A stretch of 32,247 nucleotides of DNA from Planctomycetota bacterium (lineage in GTDB: Bacteria > Planctomycetota > JAJSAM01 > JAJVHW01): NCBI GenBank assembly GCA_021414065.1, contig JAIOPE010000094.1, forward strand, positions 1-32,247, in the 5' to 3' direction. Within the stretch, counting starts at the first letter, position 1; every line of letters starts with the position of its first letter. The translations under genes were made by a program, and so were the position numbers. The notes beneath the pieces were generated by a model. It searched no databases. It saw nothing but the letters and a program-made list of their open reading frames with translations, and was not told the origin of the DNA. Shown here piece after piece: positions 32,181 to 32,247 of this stretch.

Positions 32181-32247
32181 CGGCGGCGCGCTCCGTTCGA
32201 GATCGGAGTGGAGACGGGCGCTGGCCGGACCTGCGCGAACGCTTCGT
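32177..32247 (-). CDS. C-terminal end of an upstream gene (partial)
   Basis: On the minus strand the last 71 bp contain an open frame ending in a TGA that overlaps the ATG of the MqnE-like gene (ATGA). It encodes about 22 residues, Q-V-R-P-A-P-V-S-T-P-I-S near the end, then N-G-A-R-R-R. This overlap type is the rule in this window. Too little is present to name the product; the futalosine context makes another menaquinone-pathway gene a reasonable guess. Confidence 0.4.
   Translation of the reverse strand, partial: EAFAQVRPAPVSTPISNGARRR

Noticed and set aside
1..32247. CRISPR arrays, insertion sequences, integrases, attachment sites, phage genes
   Set aside because: No regularly spaced repeats, transposase or recombinase motifs, or tRNA-adjacent repeats were found on either strand; base and codon character look even across the window.

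Overview
The window is GC-rich (by eye about two thirds G+C) bacterial chromosomal DNA packed with protein genes. Most junctions inside operons are 1-4 nt stop/start overlaps (ATGA, GTGA, TGATG). Many products are predicted lipoproteins or exported proteins. A SufU/SufT-type SUF operon, a futalosine-pathway-like (MqnE-like) protein, a DUF3179 lipoprotein, an exported Tudor-knot-like protein and a GH42-like lipoprotein together suggest a Planctomycetota-like (or other deep-branching, high-GC, Gram-negative) organism. That placement is inference. I see no rRNA, tRNA, CRISPR array, integrase or insertion sequence.

Layout. 1-2773 (+): a radical SAM protein cut by the left edge, then an exported protein with three Tudor/chromo-like barrels. 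2778-4894: a HEAT-like protein (-) and a small lipoprotein (+) diverge across a 284-bp spacer. The spacer carries a 28-bp inverted repeat whose ends lie exactly 23 bp from both start codons, and an internal hairpin of about 107 nt. 4899-11668 (-): an eight-gene iron-sulfur assembly operon, sufC-sufB-sufD-Rieske ferredoxin-sufS-sufU-sufT-rrf2, with a perfect 14-bp palindrome just upstream of sufC as a candidate operator. 11770-15627: an unrecognised 169-aa protein (-), then (+) an EamA transporter, a small lipoprotein and an exported fusion of a periplasmic-binding-like domain with a metzincin-type zinc protease domain. 15664-24427 (-): nine co-directional exporter genes, namely two ABC-2 ATPase/permease pairs, a membrane-anchored unknown, an HlyD-like adaptor, and a LolD/MacB-like ATPase with two FtsX-type permeases. 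24454-26472 (+): a GH42-like lipoprotein, ending at a strong hairpin. 26555-29261 (-): a beta-carbonic anhydrase lipoprotein, a DUF3179 lipoprotein and a small exported protein. 29331-30440 (+): a TPR-like lipoprotein. 30453-32247 (-): moaE, moaD, an MqnE-like protein without the radical-SAM cysteines, and the tail of one more gene.

The most interesting observation is at 27427-28569. Two apparent ORFs are one DUF3179 gene interrupted by a single in-frame TGA. The TGA sits where the family has the first cysteine of its CPLC motif, giving U-P-L-C. A 7-bp stem with a GUC loop begins 14 nt after the TGA, as expected of a bacterial SECIS element. I read it as a selenocysteine lipoprotein translationally coupled to a periplasmic carbonic anhydrase. 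Other notable items are the MqnE-like protein lacking its cluster motif, the binding-protein/metzincin fusion, the exported Tudor-like protein, and an Rrf2 regulator whose DNA-binding domain is split by a repeat-bearing insertion.
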